Shown: piece after piece, positions 34,901 through 37,983 of the stretch
How the letters are laid out: every line of letters starts with the position of its first letter
How positions within the stretch are numbered: the first letter of the stretch is position 1
Notes under the pieces: generated by a model
Databases searched by the model: none
What the model was told of the DNA's origin: nothing
Seen by the model: the letters and a program-made list of their open reading frames with translations, nothing else
Translations under genes and position numbers: made by a program
NCBI GenBank assembly: GCA_905210845.1
Contig: CAJLYG010000009.1
Span: forward strand, 1-37,983
DNA length: 37,983 nt
Reading direction: 5' to 3'
DNA from: an uncultured Prevotella sp.
GTDB lineage: Bacteria > Bacteroidota > Bacteroidia > Bacteroidales > Bacteroidaceae

Positions 34901-36390
34901 CCGGCCATCTTCTGCAAGTCCTCCAAGTCTGAGATGTTGGACAACTTGATAATATCTCCGCCGAAATAGACGTGGTTCTGAGCAAACAACCCATTGCCGG
35001 ACAGGTTCTGTCGCGCCCCGTCATCGTTCTCGATGGTGAGATTTCCCAGCCAACCATAACGGCAAACGCGGTTCTGCGGTTGTATTTCCCAGTTGTTCAC
35101 ACCATCAAGCACCTCGATGTAACTATGCCCACGTGAGGACAGGTACATGGAACTCTGCCGGCTGGAGTCCGTGAAGGATCCGTATTGGGCGAAATCCATG
35201 TAAGCACACGGGTCTGGCGTATCTGCAGATCTCTTGCGATACTGGAACACGCACTGGCCACGTTTGCTGGTAACGATCTTCTCGACCGTGAAATAGGTCG
35301 TGAAGAATCCACGGTGCACGACAAAGTTACAATCGTCCAAGTCCCCTTCCGTATTGCCGTCAGATTTGTAGGCATCGTCGATATCCGCGAAGATTCCCCT
35401 GCAGATATCACCTACCTCTACGCTGCCATACTCGTTCTCTTCAAGGTGTAGGGTAATCAGCCGGCTCTGTGTGTCGACGCATTCTATTGTCCCGTAGGCA
35501 TTCGTATTCCACTGCTCAGCCTTCGTCACGTTGATCTCGTTAAAGACGAACTTGGGGGCACTGATGAATTTCCTAACGAAGAGGGAGTCGAGGACAGCAT
35601 CACCATCCTTGCCTACCCTTGCTCCATGGTCGAAGAGCGTGTCGCCATCATAAGTCGCGGTTTTCCAGCCCGCGTGGAATATGGATACAGCCTTAGAGAT
35701 AATTCCCTCAAGGAAGGTGATGACCTTGCTGGCAACGTCTTCCTTGTCTTTTCGGAGGAACTTCTTCCAGATCAGGCTGTCCTCTGCGAGGTCTTTCGCC
35801 TTGTCAGCATACCCAGCCTTTATCTTATTGCCGTTGACAAGAAGGTAGTCCTCGGCAAGGCGCATGGAATTCAGGAGGTTTATGTTCGGATGGGTATGGC
35901 CGATCCCCCCGTCTCCGGAATAGTTCTCCACAATGCCGTTGACAATATAGTCCAGAATAGCACCTGCCGTGGTGACGTTCCATTGGTCAGAATAAGGGTT
36001 CTCTACCGGGAACAAAGCCCCACCACTCAGCGTGAGGTGCGGAAACTCAGCAAGTCGTGGGGCGACGGTAAAAGACCCTAGGTCGGGTACTTTTATGTTG
36101 AGCACCTTTTGGGGCAACTCTGCGCGTGGCAGGTTGAGATAGGGTTGCGCGTCGGCATACTTGTACGTGAAGCTGTAGTCAGAGGGCAGTTTTTTGGCGT
36201 TGTAGCTTACGTCGCTTTCTGTGACCACGATCCTCCGTATGAAGTTGTCAGTATAGACATACTTTCCCGTTGAAGGGAAGAAATCGAGCAACCACGCTCT
36301 TTCCCTGTTGCCAAGGTAACCCGTGTTTTTCTTGTATTCGCGGGTGGTGTCGACCCGGTATTCCTCGTAGGTCTCCTCTATCTCCGCCAC
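31951..36390 (-). CDS. Very large phage tail-associated protein
   Basis: This protein of about 1479 residues is the largest of the prophage. The N-terminal part (YKKNTGYLGNRERAWLLDFF, SYSFTYKYADAQPYLNLPRA) looks like a tail attachment module. Next are Ig-like beta domains, a repeat region with IGYDGDTGDGIHVAYATSSDG, KGEPGDPGTPATYYEARF, and a beta-helix-like end (NGKFSGEITASSGKIGPFSI). It probably forms the tail tip, holding fibres. The start used is GTG at 36390, inside the end of the preceding gene; its frame is closed just upstream, and the two may be one gene split by a frameshift (see findings). Confidence 0.75.
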   Translation of the reverse strand: MAEIEETYEEYRVDTTREYKKNTGYLGNRERAWLLDFFPSTGKYVYTDNFIRRIVVTESDVSYNAKKLPSDYSFTYKYADAQPYLNLPRAELPQKVLNIKVPDLGSFTVAPRLAEFPHLTLSGGALFPVENPYSDQWNVTTAGAILDYIVNGIVENYSGDGGIGHTHPNINLLNSMRLAEDYLLVNGNKIKAGYADKAKDLAEDSLIWKKFLRKDKEDVASKVITFLEGIISKAVSIFHAGWKTATYDGDTLFDHGARVGKDGDAVLDSLFVRKFISAPKFVFNEINVTKAEQWNTNAYGTIECVDTQSRLITLHLEENEYGSVEVGDICRGIFADIDDAYKSDGNTEGDLDDCNFVVHRGFFTTYFTVEKIVTSKRGQCVFQYRKRSADTPDPCAYMDFAQYGSFTDSSRQSSMYLSSRGHSYIEVLDGVNNWEIQPQNRVCRYGWLGNLTIENDDGARQNLSGNGLFAQNHVYFGGDIIKLSNISDLEDLQKMAGAYDVSLSRYQGVITVDDMGNVLGGLYTLADAKDDSGSTIQVKQWQLSTAVFVRKGQDILLEEDPGNELVTEGHYRVTAFGDGCECEIANSTVYITSIKNLRDGIANTEDEIDYDAMRKMRGCRVSIVVELEGKTAKTIEFPVRISHDPLPFLACDLDNEHSSVSWNTKAQEYTGFPVISVASLMHYNELWQVDKDSHINGLPDGLKADVSFPGSGSKDNKKMVVSITTDGTKTGDFLATRDGRFVGTKHDISVHIIGTYAGARYEYNKVLTIDRLADTTVYELIPSSSSIVMDKGKNLSVNRLTCEVWATSSDDKRYKVEDLSAAGLEIKYCKGDGTPDTAYDTYVSVTNADKSVTFGLFDKASGEKLDVESVPIVAWGEDGETAEITSSVCYSSVTNSSTQPDDGTFTLNFVPRLSQGSYLWCREITTYIYKKNTSLNTSSTRYWVSRIGYDGDTGDGIHVAYATSSDGRSNFSTTWFSGATYIGINVSQQWNDPTSYTQYEWSRIKGEPGDPGTPATYYEARFSEQRAAVYVEQGFETGYVSVSFKGSFYLVEGDSATKASGSGLGLKLEFLNETGGVVVTRTASVDGSSFSFVNSSKLDIQSNYRNQGTSKITSCRYTVTCNDGRDAKSGVVPIGFNAGSVFYHTDTEFESLLQDELGNVSEFRQTLDGFTMQGKEIHITANYKMVLESGNNIVINGSNFKVNEDGTIEATNGKFSGEITASSGKIGPFSIGPDGLYNGDYTKWFGGDANFVHIGKNSIWLEQAIGYNAAANVAHLKVGIGEGSDPTSQGDQDAYCASAMYIYRQMNSATDVYRPAVQIISDNVVNRDIALRVVGGVQVYGGIMERGYSMEYRKSSDANMLDLSFGTRFLLYTSLTSKPSFFIPTLSDLRKQLGITSTSQAFCVRISVTARKDTNQMYIATAYKSTSSVSRYESGYLVNNDGGEWESSQRSMQAGDCLVFDLCYTSSTGYYAQLVSVQD

Positions 36391-37154
36391 GTTGTGCGTG
36401 TGCTTCTGGAGTGTGAAGTCTCGCCATAGGCGCGGAATGTGTCAATGCCGCCCAAAGAGTTCTCGAAAAGTATCCACTCTTCTTCCTCGGAGCGCATGTC
36501 ACTTGCCACGTAGCGTTGGATGTAGGTCAGCCTGGATCCGGAAGCGTTCTCAGCCCAGACCTCATAATACTGCGGCAGCTTGTCGCCAACCTTCCCGGCA
36601 ATGACGGCATATTGGACTGGCACGGTCCAGCATTCCCCGGCTGGTATTTGTGCCAGGTCGATGGTCTGCGTGGTGCCATCCTCAAAGTATGCCTTGCAAC
36701 GGATAGTAGCCATGACGACGGCATAATAGGTCAAGAATTCCGGCGTGTAGTAAGTCACCGGCTTTACGTTGGGCTGCCATGTGAGGAAATTTTGCGTGAG
36801 GAAGGATTCCGCGTCTCCGTCGAAATGGTCAACGCCGGCACGGATGACTGTGAAGGAAAAAGACTTTGTCTCGCCGCCACCTGTCTCTGTGACGGTAACG
36901 GAGAAAGACTTCGCGATACCGCTTTGCTGATAAGGGCTTGACACATCCTGTAGCTTGAACGTAAGCAGCGGGAGGATGATGTTTTTCAAGTCTACCTCTA
37001 TGCGACCGGTCTCACTTGGCGCATAGACATGCTTTACGATGGCGTTCCCGCCACTGTCGGAAAGCACGAATGAAACTTCATTGTCAGCCATGATGATGAC
37101 GTGGTTCATGCTGCCCACGAGGCTGAGTGAATGGGGCTGTAAGAGAATGTTCAT
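36378..37154 (-). CDS. Phage tail-associated protein, possibly the N-terminal part of the large protein
   Basis: This 258-residue protein is beta-rich without signal peptide or membrane segment. It starts MNILLQPHSLSLVGSMNHVI and its end includes WILFENSLGGIDTFRAYGE. After that it reads 14 more residues of Ser/Arg/Thr-rich sequence and stops, whereas the frame one base back gives FTLQKHTHNVAEIEE, leading directly into the large protein. The tail of this gene thus looks unnatural and suggests a one-base deletion. It overlaps the large gene by 13 bases and is 55 bases downstream of the partial gene. Confidence 0.7.
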   Translation of the reverse strand: MNILLQPHSLSLVGSMNHVIIMADNEVSFVLSDSGGNAIVKHVYAPSETGRIEVDLKNIILPLLTFKLQDVSSPYQQSGIAKSFSVTVTETGGGETKSFSFTVIRAGVDHFDGDAESFLTQNFLTWQPNVKPVTYYTPEFLTYYAVVMATIRCKAYFEDGTTQTIDLAQIPAGECWTVPVQYAVIAGKVGDKLPQYYEVWAENASGSRLTYIQRYVASDMRSEEEEWILFENSLGGIDTFRAYGETSHSRSTRTTWRR

Positions 37155-37209
37155 TTACTTTAAACTTTACGCAAATTTAATAAGATTCCATACCCTGGTA
37201 AAGGACATG

Positions 37210-37983
37210 TCAACGATGCCCGCCGCCGAATCCATCAGAAGTGTTTCCGCTGTTTTCACCGTTCTCCGGAGTGGAAGCTGCAGATACTGCAGTCAGCCAG
37301 CAAGTGGTCTTGGTGTACTTCCATTTTGAGTGGCGGAACATCGTTGCATGCCTGGTCTTCTCTGCAGTATATGAGACTTGCTTGCCATATTCCTTTCCCA
37401 CCCATTCTGCAGTTGGCGTGGGAGGATAGACGATGGTAAAGGTGCGGTCTTTGTCGGCTCCGCTGTTGTTGTACTCATCTTTCGATACTTCCGTCTCCAG
37501 TATTTTCCCTACCCATCGATATCCTGCAGTCATCTGTGGCAGCATGTCGTTAATATGCCTTGCCTCCGCCACTGGCTCGGTCAGGGCGATTGTCAGCATC
37601 TCGCTCTCGATAGGCTCGTCCTTTCCGCCAAGGGAAAATTTGAGCTTGTTGAAGAAGAAAGCCACGCCACGAACCACGACCTTCGCGTATGCCGCAAGAT
37701 TCTGCTTTTGCGACTGCGAGAGCAGCAGCTTCATCTTCACCTGTTGCAGGGCATTGCGGTAGAGCGTGTCGCAGTCGCGCCAGAATTTCTCGAAGATGCC
37801 ATCCTCGCCATAGTAATAAAGCGCATAGTCGAAGATGCGGGGCTTGTCAGCCGCCTGCAGGTCGTAGGCGGATATGGTCCCAGCGGGTTTCGAGCCTGAC
37901 ATGTAGGCGAAAGCAAGCATAGGCACGGACTTGCTGCTGTCTTCCTCAGTTTCCTGCTGGTCATCGCCTGTCATGGCGAGCAT
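37210..37983 (-). CDS. Phage protein, unknown function (partial at the right edge)
   Basis: The frame runs off the right edge, so its true start is probably outside although an ATG happens to lie at 37981-37983. The visible 257 residues contain no signal peptide, membrane helix or family motif I know. A Glu/Ser-rich segment near the start and a Gly-rich end (GENSGNTSDGFGGGHR) are visible. Sharing strand and spacing with the tail genes, it is probably a tail or neck component. It is the first visible gene of the late operon. Confidence 0.65.
   Translation of the reverse strand: MLAMTGDDQQETEEDSSKSVPMLAFAYMSGSKPAGTISAYDLQAADKPRIFDYALYYYGEDGIFEKFWRDCDTLYRNALQQVKMKLLLSQSQKQNLAAYAKVVVRGVAFFFNKLKFSLGGKDEPIESEMLTIALTEPVAEARHINDMLPQMTAGYRWVGKILETEVSKDEYNNSGADKDRTFTIVYPPTPTAEWVGKEYGKQVSYTAEKTRHATMFRHSKWKYTKTTCWLTAVSAASTPENGENSGNTSDGFGGGHR

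Larger units (their letters stand above)
24859..37983. mobile_element. Prophage, left end and late genes (right end outside window)
   Basis: The element begins at the tRNA-Pro-like gene and integrase and continues past the right edge. All genes after the integrase run leftward and include large tail proteins, a collagen-like fibre, a DGR-diversified fibre, DUF4376 and small phage proteins. No capsid, terminase or portal gene is in view, so head genes and attR must lie beyond 37983. The left boundary is inferred from integrase and tRNA position, not from a matched repeat pair. Confidence 0.85.

Noticed and set aside
36378..36400. Programmed -1 frameshift between the two tail genes
   Set aside because: There is no X-XXY-YYZ heptamer in the overlap; a one-base deletion fits better.
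36248..36502. 84-codon frame in the third phase across the tail-gene junction
   Set aside because: It shows no resemblance to tail proteins, while the other two phases join into a sensible protein.

Overview
The window looks like a chromosomal segment of a Bacteroidales bacterium, most likely Prevotella-like. The evidence is at least nine upstream sites that match the Bacteroidota promoter pattern (TTG or TTTG, a 19-20 base gap, then TAnnTTTG), Bacteroidota-only families such as PorX, PorW/SprE-like and DUF4834, and the presence of type IX secretion (T9SS) regulators, which points away from Bacteroides proper. The genus is an inference.

Positions 1-24750 are host core genome: a small lipoprotein and a sigma-factor fragment; tRNA-Lys; tdk with an AI-2E family permease; rsmI with a coiled-coil lipoprotein; tadA; the run yraN, birA and pyrH; a phospholipid cluster (DUF4834, pssA, psd) read leftward; dnaE and trxA; and a tightly packed leftward seven-gene operon of about 9 kb (metzincin lipoprotein, aroA, a small Cys-rich membrane protein, metal ABC permease, PorW-like TPR lipoprotein, porX, tsaE). 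A porin and a Gate-domain membrane protein follow. psd is split by a 22-base insertion bounded by a 9-base direct repeat; removing one repeat unit restores a normal 230-residue enzyme.

From about 24860 to the right edge the window is a prophage (left end plus late genes; the right end is outside). It begins at a tRNA-Pro(GGG)-like gene with a defective-looking anticodon arm, the probable attachment site, followed by a tyrosine integrase. After a short intergenic region with three repeats on an exact 22-base spacing, all genes run leftward: tail/structural proteins (one very large), a coiled-coil and collagen-like fibre, a variable tail fibre, Avd, a reverse transcriptase, a DUF4376 protein and a small phospholipase-A2-like protein.

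The most notable system is a complete diversity-generating retroelement (DGR) in this prophage: reverse transcriptase, Avd, template repeat (TR) and variable repeat (VR). Over an 80-base TR/VR alignment all seven differences fall at template adenines (coding strand) and none at the other 58 non-adenine positions. The VR encodes the last residues of a tail fibre, so the element should diversify host-receptor binding. Unusually, the TR lies in an open frame continuous with the reverse transcriptase.
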